Below, one piece after another: positions 7,766 through 16,335 of a stretch of DNA of 64,000 nucleotides. Positions within the stretch are counted from its first letter, which is position 1. Every line of letters starts with the position of its first letter. A program made the translations under genes and the position numbers. Source of the DNA: Luteirhabdus pelagi. Lineage in GTDB: Bacteria > Bacteroidota > Bacteroidia > Flavobacteriales > Flavobacteriaceae. The notes below the pieces were generated by a model. The model was not told the DNA's origin. It did no database searches and was given only the letters and a program-made list of their open reading frames with translations. The DNA lies in the NCBI RefSeq assembly GCF_016827595.1, contig NZ_JAECMS010000003.1:294352-358351 (forward strand), in the 5' to 3' direction.

Positions 7766-9859
7766 CTATTCTTTTAATTTTTGTTGATAATATTCATATA
7801 ATTTAAACTGCGAACGCACTTTGGGCTTGTCGTTTCGACGGTGACGATTCAAGGCTTTTCCTGAAATGATTCGCGCCTTCACATTATCTTCCCAAGAAAT
7901 AGTGAAGGTATCTATCAATTCTTCCTTGATGTCTTCGTCGTAAATCGGACAAGAGATTTCTACCCTGTTATCAAGGTTTCGTCCCATAAAATCGGCAGAG
8001 GAAATGTAAATTTTCGGATCGCCACCATTTTCAAAAATAAACAATCGCGGATGTTCCAAAAACTTATCGACGATACTGATAACTTCAATATTCTCGCTCA
8101 TTCCTTTCACTCCAGGAATTAAGCAACATATACCACGAATAATCAGTTGCACCTTCACGCCTGCCCTACTGGCTTCATAAAGCTTATCGATCATCTTAAA
8201 GTCGGACAAGCTATTCATCTTCAAACGAATGCCACTCGAATTCCCCTTTCGCTTATTTTCAATCTCCGCTTCAATCAAATTATACATCGCATTTCGTGTA
8301 TAATGGGGCGAAACGATTAAGTGCCTGTATTTTTTGATCTTGTAGTTCACCTCGAAGAAGTCGAAGACTTTATTGATTTCCTTGCCAATTTTTTGATTGG
8401 CGGTGAATAAGGTATAATCCGTATAAATCCTAGCCGTACTTTCGTTGAAATTTCCGGTACTAACGAAGGAATAGCGTTTAATCTTATTCCCTTCCAAGCG
8501 TTCTACCGTGCAGGCTTTACAGTGAACCTTCAATCCAGATACGCCAAAAATTAATCGCACCCCTTCTCCCTGCATCTGCTCCGCATACTGAATGTTGGCC
8601 GCTTCATCAAAACGTGCCTGTAATTCGATTTGTACGGTGACTTTCTTACCATTTTTGGCAGCATTGATCAGCGAACTGGCAATATGGCTAATTTGTGCTA
8701 AGCGATAAATCGTAATCTTAATCGACTTCACATTCGGATCGAGAGCCGCTTCCCGGAGAAATTTCACTACATACGAAAATGATTGATATGGAGCATACAG
8801 TAGATAATCCTTTTCAGCGATGCTATTCAACAAACTCCCTTGAAGCGATAAGCCTTTAATCGGTAAGGGAACTATTTTTTTATACAATAAATCGTCTCTT
8901 CCCAAGCTTGGAAAGCCCATATAATCGCGACGGTTATGGTAGCGCCCACCGGGAATGATACTATCGGTGGTATCGATTCCCATTTTGTTCAATAAAAACT
9001 GAAGCGTTTGGGCATCGATACTTTTATCGTATACGAAGCGAACGGGATCGCCAGAACTCCGTTCTTTTACACTTTGTGAAATTTTTTCTAGAAAACTTCT
9101 ACTCAAATCGCTATCCAAGTCCAATTCCGCATCGCGGGTAATCTTGATCATGTGTGCAGAAATACTATCGTACTGGAAGATGCTGAAAATGTTATGTAAG
9201 CAATACCGAATAAGGTCATCAAGAATGATGATATATTGCTTTTCGCCATCAGCAGGCAAGACCACAAAGCGGTCGATTACCTTTGGGATTTCAATAAGTG
9301 CGTAATTGTTTTTCTTCTGAAAGGTTTCATCTTCTTTTGGCATCACCATCTTTATGGCCAAATAGGCTGCACTATCCTTTAAAGAAGGCATCTCGTCCAA
9401 CTCGCTTAACATGATCGTTACTAAGGCCGGACTAACCTTTCGTACGAAATAATCGGTAATAAAGGCACCTTGTTCTTTGGTGACTTCTTTTTCATCGATG
9501 ATGAAAATGTTTTCCTTTTGAAGCTTTTTACGGATATCGCTCAGAATCTTAAGACTGTGCGACTGCTGATCGATTACAATTTGTGTGATTTCCTCGAGCA
9601 GTTCCTTTGCTGAAATACCGCCTAAAAAACTTCGTCCTCCTTTTCCAGCTTCCACGATCCGACGTACGGTAGCATACCGGACTTTAAAAAATTCATCCAG
9701 GTTATTGGAAAAAATCCCAAGAAAACGCAGCCGTTCAATCAAGGGAACAGTTTCATCTTCGGCTTCCTGTAGGACACGAGCATTGAACTGCAACCAACTA
9801 AGCTCTCGGTTGCGGTATCTATTTGCGGTTCGGACCGCTTTTTTTGTTTTTTGCTCCAT
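7766..9859 (-). CDS. ppk1: Polyphosphate kinase 1
   Basis: 697 residues, the normal length for PPK1. Contains the N-terminal ELSWLQFNARVLQEA motif, the segment GLKVHCKA carrying the autophosphorylated histidine, STGNFNESTARIYTDY, and the second conserved histidine in FLEHPRLF. It transfers the gamma phosphate of ATP reversibly to polyphosphate. Middle gene of a three-gene operon with gaps of 1-2 nt on each side, between the SixA-type phosphatase and the exopolyphosphatase. Confidence 0.96.
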   Translation of the reverse strand: MEQKTKKAVRTANRYRNRELSWLQFNARVLQEAEDETVPLIERLRFLGIFSNNLDEFFKVRYATVRRIVEAGKGGRSFLGGISAKELLEEITQIVIDQQSHSLKILSDIRKKLQKENIFIIDEKEVTKEQGAFITDYFVRKVSPALVTIMLSELDEMPSLKDSAAYLAIKMVMPKEDETFQKKNNYALIEIPKVIDRFVVLPADGEKQYIIILDDLIRYCLHNIFSIFQYDSISAHMIKITRDAELDLDSDLSRSFLEKISQSVKERSSGDPVRFVYDKSIDAQTLQFLLNKMGIDTTDSIIPGGRYHNRRDYMGFPSLGRDDLLYKKIVPLPIKGLSLQGSLLNSIAEKDYLLYAPYQSFSYVVKFLREAALDPNVKSIKITIYRLAQISHIASSLINAAKNGKKVTVQIELQARFDEAANIQYAEQMQGEGVRLIFGVSGLKVHCKACTVERLEGNKIKRYSFVSTGNFNESTARIYTDYTLFTANQKIGKEINKVFDFFEVNYKIKKYRHLIVSPHYTRNAMYNLIEAEIENKRKGNSSGIRLKMNSLSDFKMIDKLYEASRAGVKVQLIIRGICCLIPGVKGMSENIEVISIVDKFLEHPRLFIFENGGDPKIYISSADFMGRNLDNRVEISCPIYDEDIKEELIDTFTISWEDNVKARIISGKALNRHRRNDKPKVRSQFKLYEYYQQKLKE

Positions 9860-9861
9860 TC

Positions 9862-10347
9862 CTATTTTAGGTGTCTCGGGAATACCATTTTTACAGTTGT
9901 TCCAGTTGATATATCGGCCCAGGAGTTTTCTTCGAAATCGATCATGACAAAGCCACTGGTTGGCAAGTTTTCAATCTGTTCATTTCCTAGCATGTTGACA
10001 AGGCTGGTAAATGCATGATTATGACCAACGATCATAACACGATCCAACGAGTCGTCAAATCCTTTTATGGTTTGCATGACCGATTGACCGCTAAAATCGT
10101 ACAGGTCATGATTTAATTCGTAGTTTTCTTCCGATATATCGAATGCCTCCTTAAAATATTCTGCAGTAGTGCGCGCACGATTGGCATCGCTACTCATAAT
10201 TTTTTGCGGTGCTGCCACTTCGTTTTTAACCTTTTCTGAAACCAAGGTAGCATCGTTATGACCACGTTTTTTAAGCGGACGCATATGATCGTCTACATCG
10301 TATTTCCAAGAAGATTTCGCATGGCGAACCATATAGAGGGTTTTCAT
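9862..10347 (-). CDS. sixA: SixA-type histidine phosphatase
   Basis: 161 residues. Begins MKTLYMVRHAKSSW, with the RHA signature of the histidine phosphatase (phosphoglycerate mutase-like) superfamily, and has the second histidine in IVGHNHAF. SixA in E. coli removes phosphate from histidines of phosphotransfer proteins. It is the first gene of the operon with ppk1 and ppx, so its substrate here may be linked to phosphate metabolism; PPK1 itself forms a phosphohistidine, but such a link is only inference. Confidence 0.88.
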   Translation of the reverse strand: MKTLYMVRHAKSSWKYDVDDHMRPLKKRGHNDATLVSEKVKNEVAAPQKIMSSDANRARTTAEYFKEAFDISEENYELNHDLYDFSGQSVMQTIKGFDDSLDRVMIVGHNHAFTSLVNMLGNEQIENLPTSGFVMIDFEENSWADISTGTTVKMVFPRHLK

Positions 10348-10401
10348 AGTAATTCGTTAATTGTTGGTTAGTCAAAAATATCTAAAAAATCATTGGATTT
10401 A

Positions 10402-11046
10402 TCAAGGTTGAAGGCGACTCAATTGCCAATCGTAGGCTTTTAGCGTATATACCAGTCGATCATGCAATCGGTTCGGTCGCCCTTGCCAGAACTCTATTTC
10501 AACAGGTTTCACCAAATAGCCTCCCCAATCCTCCGGTTTTGGAATTTCCTTTCCTTTGAATTCTTTTTCGAGTGAAGCCAATCGCTCCTCCATCGTCTTT
10601 CGATCTGCAATCGTTTCACTTTGATGGCTTACCAAAGCGCCTAACTGACTGCCACGAGGTCGCGAATGGAAGTAGTTGGTGCTATCTTCTTCTGAAGTCT
10701 TCTCTGCTGTTCCCTTTATGATGATCTGTCGCTCCAATCCAGCCCAAAAAAAGGAGAGACACACCTTTGAATGATGTGCGATTGATTTTCCTTTTTCACT
10801 GCCATAATTGGTATAGAAGTAGAAACCATTTTCGTCGTATTTCTTCAACAGTACCACTCGACCGCGTACAAATCCATCGGGATTGAGGGTTGAAAGCGTC
10901 ATCGCGTTGGCCTCGTCGACTGTTTCATTATCGTTTGCCTCATGAAACCAGGTTCTGAATTGCTGCATCGGATTATCGCTTACACTATCGCGAACCAAGG
11001 CATCTTTCTCGTATGATTTCCGCTGATCGTGAAGGTTTTCGGCCAT
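10402..11046 (-). CDS. pdxH: Pyridoxamine 5'-phosphate oxidase
   Basis: 214 residues. FMN-binding split barrel with RGRVVLLKKYDENGFYFYTN near 58-77 and the C-terminal signature FWQGRPNRLHDRLVY. It oxidises pyridoxine or pyridoxamine phosphate to pyridoxal phosphate in the last step of vitamin B6 synthesis or salvage. Length and motifs are canonical. Separate from the downstream sixA operon by 54 nt with no clear terminator. Confidence 0.95.
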   Translation of the reverse strand: MAENLHDQRKSYEKDALVRDSVSDNPMQQFRTWFHEANDNETVDEANAMTLSTLNPDGFVRGRVVLLKKYDENGFYFYTNYGSEKGKSIAHHSKVCLSFFWAGLERQIIIKGTAEKTSEEDSTNYFHSRPRGSQLGALVSHQSETIADRKTMEERLASLEKEFKGKEIPKPEDWGGYLVKPVEIEFWQGRPNRLHDRLVYTLKAYDWQLSRLQP

Positions 11047-11113
11047 ACCCTTGTTTTATATGCAAGGTACGAGTTTTGGAAAGGCTATAAAAGCTCGGAA
11101 TTTTAAATATGTA

Positions 11114-12019
11114 TTAAAAGTCGAAGACTTTTCCGTCCTCGGCCAACTCCACTTTTGGGAAGACGATTTCCGCTTCTTTTTTAAAGAGGCTTCGGTCGCT
11201 ATATCGACCTGAGTAATGTCCTAAAATTAGCGTTCCCACATTTGCCTTTTTCGCGATTACGCCGGCTTCTTTCGCCGTGCTATGTTTTGTAGGATCACAA
11301 AGATGGTGATGACTTTCCAAAAAAGTGGATTCGTGATACAAGACTGTTGCCTCCTTAATTTGAGGAACAATTTGCGGAAAATAGGCAGTATCGCTACAAA
11401 AGGCATAGCTCTTTATCGGTGGCGGATTATCGGTTACTGTCTCGAAAGGGATGGTTTCTCCCTTTTCATTTTCAACATCCTCCCCTTGCTTTAATTTTTG
11501 AAAGTACGTATGATGAATACCCGCTTTTTGGGCTGCTTGATAATCTAAAGTACGTTCTTTTGGCTTTTCCTTAAAAAGAAAGCCGTTGGTATAAACACGA
11601 TGATCTAAGGGAATAGTTGTTACCGATACTTTATCGTCTTCAAAGATCAGTTCCGGCTCGATCGATTCCAATTCATGAAAGAAAAGTGAATAATTGGTCC
11701 ATGATTTGGCAATTTTCAATTGAAAAACAACGGCTTGTTTGATTCCCTTAGGACCGTATACGTGAAGGTCGGCTTCCCTTCCCAATAGTCGAAAGGTTGA
11801 AATTAAACCGACTAGCCCAAAAAAATGGTCACCGTGTAGGTGTGAAATGAAAATGTGCTTGATTCGTGAAAATTTCACCTTATTCCGACGAAGTTGCATT
11901 TGCGTACCTTCCCCACAATCGACCAAAAACAGGTGGCCGCGCATTTCCAATACTTGAGAAGTTGGATTAGCATCCCAGCGAGGGGTTGCTGAATGACATC
12001 CAAGTATGGTAAGCTTCAT
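11114..12019 (-). CDS. rnz: Ribonuclease Z (tRNA 3' endonuclease)
   Basis: 301 residues. Metallo-beta-lactamase fold with the zinc motif SHLHGDHFFGL near 61-71, DCGEGTQ at 34-40, the aspartate ligand in SDTAYFP near 209, and LGHYSGRYSD near 267. It cuts precursor tRNAs after the discriminator base. Of the short (bacterial) RNase Z form. The small STAS-like gene lies just upstream and is a frequent partner in Flavobacteriaceae as I recall. Confidence 0.95.
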   Translation of the reverse strand: MKLTILGCHSATPRWDANPTSQVLEMRGHLFLVDCGEGTQMQLRRNKVKFSRIKHIFISHLHGDHFFGLVGLISTFRLLGREADLHVYGPKGIKQAVVFQLKIAKSWTNYSLFFHELESIEPELIFEDDKVSVTTIPLDHRVYTNGFLFKEKPKERTLDYQAAQKAGIHHTYFQKLKQGEDVENEKGETIPFETVTDNPPPIKSYAFCSDTAYFPQIVPQIKEATVLYHESTFLESHHHLCDPTKHSTAKEAGVIAKKANVGTLILGHYSGRYSDRSLFKKEAEIVFPKVELAEDGKVFDF

Positions 12020-12062
12020 ATACGGTACGTTTAAGGTAGAAAAATAATTTCTATACTATGAA

Positions 12063-12092
12063 CAAGTTTCCTGCCAAGGACGGCAGTACTTG
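12063..12092. repeat. Short GC-rich nested inverted repeat
   Basis: CAAG/CTTG arms (12063-12066, 12089-12092) enclose CTGCC/GGCAG arms (12071-12075, 12082-12086). It lies between the STAS-like gene and rnz in an otherwise AT-rich gap. There is no T-run, so it is not a standard terminator. It shares the CTGCC...GGCAG core with the palindrome at 58164. Confidence 0.4.
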
Positions 12093-12098
12093 AGATTT

Positions 12099-12434
12099 CT
12101 AAAACCCGAGGTCACGTTCAATCTCCTCCATTTCAATGATATCCTCTGCTTCCTGTACGGTAGGAACAACTATCATTTCCATCGGAATTTCATCGGGATT
12201 TAGGGCATCGTTTACTAAAACAAAGGATTGTTTGGTTTTTCGGTGAAGGTTAGACGTTTTCAAAAACAATAATAGGTCCTGTAAGGTCATGGAATCGTAA
12301 CTCAATAGATTTACAATAACGTTTTGCCCTTTGTACTTATTTGGAATTTGATATTCTAGAAATGAAGCAAAATCGGCTATATCGTACTGTTCATCCTCGA
12401 GTACCACAAAGTTGTCGTGATTCTTAATTTTCAT
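12099..12434 (-). CDS. Small STAS-like protein between pyrB and rnz
   Basis: 111 residues from the ATG at 12434 (MKIKNHDNFVVLEDE). The frame is open 19 codons further upstream, but that lies inside pyrB. The ATG overlaps the pyrB stop by 11 nt. The alternating strand/helix pattern (VIVNLLSYDSM, DLLLFLKTS, FVLVNDA) resembles a STAS or SpoIIAA domain and it has an acidic tail. No signal or membrane segment. Orthologues are sometimes labelled ribonuclease Z because of their neighbour; there is no nuclease motif here. Function unknown. Confidence 0.75.
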   Translation of the reverse strand: MKIKNHDNFVVLEDEQYDIADFASFLEYQIPNKYKGQNVIVNLLSYDSMTLQDLLLFLKTSNLHRKTKQSFVLVNDALNPDEIPMEMIVVPTVQEAEDIIEMEEIERDLGF

Positions 12435-13359
12435 TGCGTTCAATTTTTGAAGCCAACAAATATAGCACGGCCATTCGGACCGCAACACCATTCTGTACTT
12501 GATCTAAAATAATCGCTTGCTTGCTATCGGCCACATCGCTGGTTATTTCCACGCCTCTATTAATCGGACCCGGGTGCATAACTGTAATTTCCTTTGAAAG
12601 GGAATCCAATAATTTTTTATTCACTCCGTACTGTTGCACGTATTCACGTGTACTTGGGAAGTAGCTGCTATCCATACGTTCATTCTGCACGCGGAGCATG
12701 TTGGCAACATCGCACCATTCCAATGCTTTTTTCAGGTCGAGTTCCACCTCCACTCCTATTTTATCGATGTGCTTGGGTATAAGCGTCTTTGGTCCGCACA
12801 CTTTTACGTCAGCACCGAGTTTCTGAAGTGCAAAGATATTGCTTAGCGCTACCCTTGAGTGAAGGATATCCCCCACGATAACCACCTTCTTTCCTGCCAC
12901 ATCGCCTAATCGTTCTCGAATAGAGTAGCAGTCCAATAACGCCTGGGTTGGGTGCTCATGGGCACCATCGCCTGCATTTACGATACTAGCATCGATATGT
13001 TTTGAAAGAAATACGCCTGCTCCTGGATTTGGGTGGCGCATAACCACCATATCCACTTTCATGGAAAGGATGTTATTTACGGTATCGATTAGGGTTTCTC
13101 CTTTTTTAACCGAGGAAGAAGCCGCCGAAAAGTTAACAACATCTGCCGAAAGCCGCTTTTCCGCTAATTCGAAAGACAAGCGGGTTCTCGTACTATTTTC
13201 GAAGAATAGGTTGGCGATGGTTATGTCGCGAAGCGAGGGAACTTTTTTAATGGGACGGTTGATGACCTCCTTAAAATGGTCTGCCGTCTCGAAAATCAAC
13301 TGAATATCATCTTCGGTGATGTATTTGATGCCCAGTAAATGTTGTACGCTCAGTTCCAT
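12424..13359 (-). CDS. pyrB: Aspartate carbamoyltransferase catalytic subunit
   Basis: 311 residues. Carbamoyl phosphate motif FFENSTRTRLSFELA near 52-66, HPTQALLDCYSI near 134, and the aspartate-binding region near MHPGPINRGVE. It condenses carbamoyl phosphate and aspartate in the second step of pyrimidine synthesis. It follows pyrR by 10 nt in the same direction, the classic pyrR-pyrB arrangement. No regulatory subunit (pyrI) is in the window. Confidence 0.96.
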   Translation of the reverse strand: MELSVQHLLGIKYITEDDIQLIFETADHFKEVINRPIKKVPSLRDITIANLFFENSTRTRLSFELAEKRLSADVVNFSAASSSVKKGETLIDTVNNILSMKVDMVVMRHPNPGAGVFLSKHIDASIVNAGDGAHEHPTQALLDCYSIRERLGDVAGKKVVIVGDILHSRVALSNIFALQKLGADVKVCGPKTLIPKHIDKIGVEVELDLKKALEWCDVANMLRVQNERMDSSYFPSTREYVQQYGVNKKLLDSLSKEITVMHPGPINRGVEITSDVADSKQAIILDQVQNGVAVRMAVLYLLASKIERNEN

Positions 13360-13369
13360 TTGCGTTTCC

Positions 13370-13909
13370 TTATTTTTTAACTAGATATACGGCGTCTTCG
13401 CCATCGTTTTCTTTCCAGCACACCTTTACCTTTTCGTCGCCAATAGCATCTACCTGTCTGCCGCGATAATCGGGCTGAATGGGCAGGTGACGACTAAACC
13501 TTCTATCGATTAAGGTTAAGAGCTCTATTTCGAGTGGTCGTCCGAAGGATTGAATAGCGGTTAATGCTGATCGAATACTTCGTCCGGTGTACAGCACATC
13601 ATCGATAAAGACTACTTTTTTGTCTTCTACCACAAAATTGATGTTGGTCTTGTTGGCCTCGAGTGGTTTCACACTTCTTCTGAAATCGTCTCGGTAGAAG
13701 GTGATGTCCAGGTATCCAAGTTGGACATTTTCTATTTCGTATTCCTCTTCTAGTAGTTTTTTCAGTCGTTCGGCTAAATAAATACCTCTCGGTTGAATTC
13801 CGATAAGGACTGTTTCTGAAAAAGTATCGTGATTTTCAATCAGTTGACAAGCCAGACGGTGAAGTGCGATGTGCATCTCGGTTGCGTTCAATAACACTTT
13901 TTGGCTCAT
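13370..13909 (-). CDS. pyrR: Bifunctional pyr regulator / uracil phosphoribosyltransferase PyrR
   Basis: 179 residues from ATG 13909 (MSQKVLLNATEM). An upstream Met at 13936 is in frame, but the perfect -7 element at 13938-13945 places the transcription start between the two, so 13909 is preferred. The PRPP loop VVFIDDVLYTGRS is clear. PyrR senses UMP and PRPP and attenuates pyr operons by binding mRNA in Gram-positives; in Bacteroidota the RNA-binding role is less certain. Likely co-transcribed with pyrB. Confidence 0.93.
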   Translation of the reverse strand: MSQKVLLNATEMHIALHRLACQLIENHDTFSETVLIGIQPRGIYLAERLKKLLEEEYEIENVQLGYLDITFYRDDFRRSVKPLEANKTNINFVVEDKKVVFIDDVLYTGRSIRSALTAIQSFGRPLEIELLTLIDRRFSRHLPIQPDYRGRQVDAIGDEKVKVCWKENDGEDAVYLVKK

Positions 13910-13937
13910 AGGTAGGTGCTGAAGCGTTTTCAGCATA

Positions 13938-13945
13938 CAAAAGTA
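13938..13945 (-). promoter_or_regulatory. -7 promoter element of pyrR-pyrB
   Basis: The minus strand reads TACTTTTG, a perfect TAnnTTTG, 28 nt before the ATG at 13909. It gives a leader of about 20 nt, too short for a PyrR-type attenuator hairpin. No clear -33 box. Confidence 0.5.
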
Positions 13946-13975
13946 AGGTATTTTTTTAGGATTAGGGCACGAAAT

Positions 13976-14140
13976 GCGTTAGGGATTGAAGCGGCATCCT
14001 ATTTTATTGGGCACTTCGTCCTGAGGCAGGCTCAGGAGGACAAACTCAGTACCCTTAGACTGTTCTGTGGTTTATATATGGGTTGCCTTAGGATAATGAC
14101 CTCTGTGCCCAATAAAATAGATATAGCTGAATCCCCGACC
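13976..14140. repeat. Long quasi-palindrome (16-bp perfect inner arms, 6-bp outer arms)
   Basis: CTATTTTATTGGGCAC at 13999-14014 is perfectly complementary to 14105-14120. Outside it GGGATT (13982-13987) pairs with AATCCC (14130-14135), and AGC (13990-13992) with GCT (14126-14128). The 90-nt loop holds a second hairpin, TCCTGAG (14019-14025) with CTCAGGA (14031-14037). It lies between the rpsA terminator and the pyrR promoter. It resembles hairpin-bearing intergenic repeats I associate with Flavobacteriaceae genomes (GGGATTGAAGCGGCAT... GATATAGC), but I cannot verify copies. Confidence 0.65.
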
Positions 14141-14165
14141 CACGGCACTGGCGTGGGGAACGCCC

Positions 14166-14197
14166 AAAAGAAAAAGCCCTTCGAAATGAAGGGCTTT
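14166..14197 (-). terminator. Rho-independent terminator of rpsA
   Basis: A 10-bp stem AAAGCCCTTC (14173-14182) / GAAGGGCTTT (14188-14197) with a 5-nt loop. On the minus strand it is followed by a U-rich run (complement of 14166-14175). It lies 25 nt after the rpsA stop codon. Confidence 0.85.
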
Positions 14198-14221
14198 AGA
14201 ATATTTAGAAAACTGAATGGT

Positions 14222-16099
14222 TTATTTCTTACCGTCCAATTTATCTTTCAGTTCTTGAAGCTTCTGATTGGCATCGCCAAGAGTCGTTTTAGAATCTTCG
14301 GCTTGCTGTGCTTGTTTCTTAGCAGCAGCTTTTACAATTTTCGCTTCTTCTTCCTTATGGATTGTCATGTGCGACGCTACCACCTTCTTGAATTCCTTAT
14401 TGAACTCAATGATCTGGAATTCGGCTTCCTCCCCTTTCTTAAGGTCAGATCCGTCTTCTTTCTCTAAGTGACGCTTCGGTACGAACGCAGTGATATCCTC
14501 GTTGAATTCGATAGTAGCACCTTTATCAACGATCTCGTCGATAGTAGCAGTGTGCTTGGTTCCTACTGCGAACTCATCGGAATACTTATCCCAAGGATTG
14601 TCTTCGATTTGCTTGTGACCAAGGCTTAACTTACGGCCTTCTACATCCAATTCGAGTACTACAACCTCTAGCTTGTCGCCAATGTTACAGAATTCGCTTG
14701 GGTGCTTGATTTTCTTCGTCCAAGAAAGGTCGCTGATGTAGATAAGTCCATCAATTCCCTCTTCCATTTCAACGAATACACCGAAGTTAGTGAAGTTACG
14801 AACGATTCCTTTGTGCTTAGAGCCTACAGGATACTTGCTCGTAATGTCGGTCCATGGGTCTGGCGTCAATTGCTTGATACCAAGGGACATCTTACGGTCT
14901 TCACGATCTAGGGTAAGGATTTGTGCTTCTACCTCATCGCCAACGTTTACGAAGTCCTGAGCGCTACGCAAGTGTGTGCTCCAAGACATTTCGCTTACGT
15001 GGATAAGTCCTTCTACGCCTTCCGCAACTTCTACGAAAGCACCGTAGTCGGCAATAACCACAACTTTACCTTTTACTTTATCGCCAACCTTCAGCTCGTC
15101 TCCAAGCGCATCCCATGGATGTGCCTTCAATTGTTTTAGTCCAAGTTGGATACGTGTCTTGTCTTCGTCGAAGTCCAAGATTACCACGTTCAACTTCTGG
15201 TCTAGGTCTACGATCTCGTTCGGGTGGTTGATACGCGACCAGCTTAGGTCGGTAATGTGTACCAATCCGTCTACACCTCCAAGATCTACGAATACACCGT
15301 AGGATGTAATGTTCTTCACGACACCTTCGAGTACTTGACCTTTTTCAAGTTGACTAATGATTTCTTTTTTCTGTTCTTCGATATCGGCTTCGATAAGCGC
15401 TTTATGCGATACCACAACGTTTTTGAATTCGTGGTTGATCTTCACCACTTTGAATTCCATTGTTTTACCTACATACGCATCATAATCGCGAATTGGCTTC
15501 ACATCGATCTGTGAGCCTGGCAAGAATGCCTCGATTCCGAATACGTCTACGATCATACCACCTTTCGTACGGCACTTTACGTAACCGTTTACGATAGTAC
15601 CATCGTCGTATGCTTTGTTTACGCGCTCCCAAGCCTTGATAGTACGCGCTTTACGGTGAGAAAGAATCAATTGACCTGTACTGTCTTCACGCACGTCTAT
15701 CAATACCTCTACCTTGTCGCCTACCTTTAAATCTGGGTTGTAACGGAATTCGTTTAGGGAAATTACACCTTCACTTTTTGCGTTGATGTCGATAATCGCA
15801 TCGCGCTCGGTCATGTGTACCACTTCACCTTCTACTACCTCATCGTCGATCGTATCTACGAAGTTTTCGGCTACTAGTTTTTCGAATTCCTCAAGCTTTC
15901 CGTCATCGATAGGATCGATGCCTTCCTCGTAGTTGTGCCAGTTGAATTCCTCTAGGAATTTCTCTGGGTTCTGCTGCTTTAGGGAAAGCTCTTCTTTTGG
16001 TTGTTCTTGTTCTTCCTTCTTGCTTTCGGTAGCTTCGGAAGTTTTTGTTGCTGTTTCTTTTTCTGCTACAGCTTCTTCTTTGTTTGCTTTATCAGCCAT
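14222..16099 (-). CDS. rpsA: 30S ribosomal protein S1
   Basis: 625 residues. After a Lys/Glu-rich low-complexity N-terminus of about 45 residues come six S1 (OB-fold) RNA-binding repeats; the best are GVVKNITSYGVFVDLGGVDG, VVVIADYGAFVEVAEGVEG and GIVRNFTNFGVFVEMEEGID. The C-terminus is a short charged tail. S1 unfolds and holds mRNA on the 30S subunit. It is longer than the 557-residue E. coli protein because of the N-terminal extension. Promoter at 16256-16286 leaves a leader of about 150 nt. Confidence 0.96.
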   Translation of the reverse strand: MADKANKEEAVAEKETATKTSEATESKKEEQEQPKEELSLKQQNPEKFLEEFNWHNYEEGIDPIDDGKLEEFEKLVAENFVDTIDDEVVEGEVVHMTERDAIIDINAKSEGVISLNEFRYNPDLKVGDKVEVLIDVREDSTGQLILSHRKARTIKAWERVNKAYDDGTIVNGYVKCRTKGGMIVDVFGIEAFLPGSQIDVKPIRDYDAYVGKTMEFKVVKINHEFKNVVVSHKALIEADIEEQKKEIISQLEKGQVLEGVVKNITSYGVFVDLGGVDGLVHITDLSWSRINHPNEIVDLDQKLNVVILDFDEDKTRIQLGLKQLKAHPWDALGDELKVGDKVKGKVVVIADYGAFVEVAEGVEGLIHVSEMSWSTHLRSAQDFVNVGDEVEAQILTLDREDRKMSLGIKQLTPDPWTDITSKYPVGSKHKGIVRNFTNFGVFVEMEEGIDGLIYISDLSWTKKIKHPSEFCNIGDKLEVVVLELDVEGRKLSLGHKQIEDNPWDKYSDEFAVGTKHTATIDEIVDKGATIEFNEDITAFVPKRHLEKEDGSDLKKGEEAEFQIIEFNKEFKKVVASHMTIHKEEEAKIVKAAAKKQAQQAEDSKTTLGDANQKLQELKDKLDGKK

Positions 16100-16182
16100 T
16101 TAGTAAAAATTTGGTTTGTTTCGATTTGCTGAAACCAACCAAGGGTTTGTATTCTGTGTTCTTGTAAAGGCTACCGACGGAC

Positions 16183-16197
16183 ATCCTACAGAAGGAT
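16183..16197 (-). promoter_or_regulatory. Small hairpin in the rpsA leader
   Basis: ATCCT (16183-16187) and AGGAT (16193-16197) form a 5-bp stem within the predicted 150-nt rpsA 5' leader, about 85 nt before the start codon. S1 is autoregulated through its leader in E. coli, so a structured leader is of interest. The hairpin is weak alone. Confidence 0.25.
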
Positions 16198-16255
16198 TAT
16201 TTCAGTTTGATTTTCAAATAGTTCCTTTCGCCTTACTTAACCGTCAAAAGGAGCG

Positions 16256-16286
16256 CAAAAGTACCGCTTATTTTTTGAATATCAAA
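16256..16286 (-). promoter_or_regulatory. Promoter of rpsA (-33 TTTG, 19 nt, -7 TACTTTTG)
   Basis: On the minus strand TTTG (16286-16283), a 19-nt spacer and TACTTTTG (16263-16256) match both Bacteroidota consensus boxes exactly. Transcription should start near 16250. Confidence 0.75.
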
Positions 16287-16335
16287 GGAAAGTGGGGAAT
16301 TCGATTGAAGATATACGATTGACGATTTATGACTT

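Noticed and set aside
12099..12434. Second ribonuclease Z
   Set aside because: Only 111 residues, no HxHxDH motif; the label would come only from its neighbour.
13916..14467. 183-codon plus-strand frame across the quasi-palindrome
   Set aside because: It is antisense to the end of rpsA and reads through an inverted repeat and a terminator; no domain.
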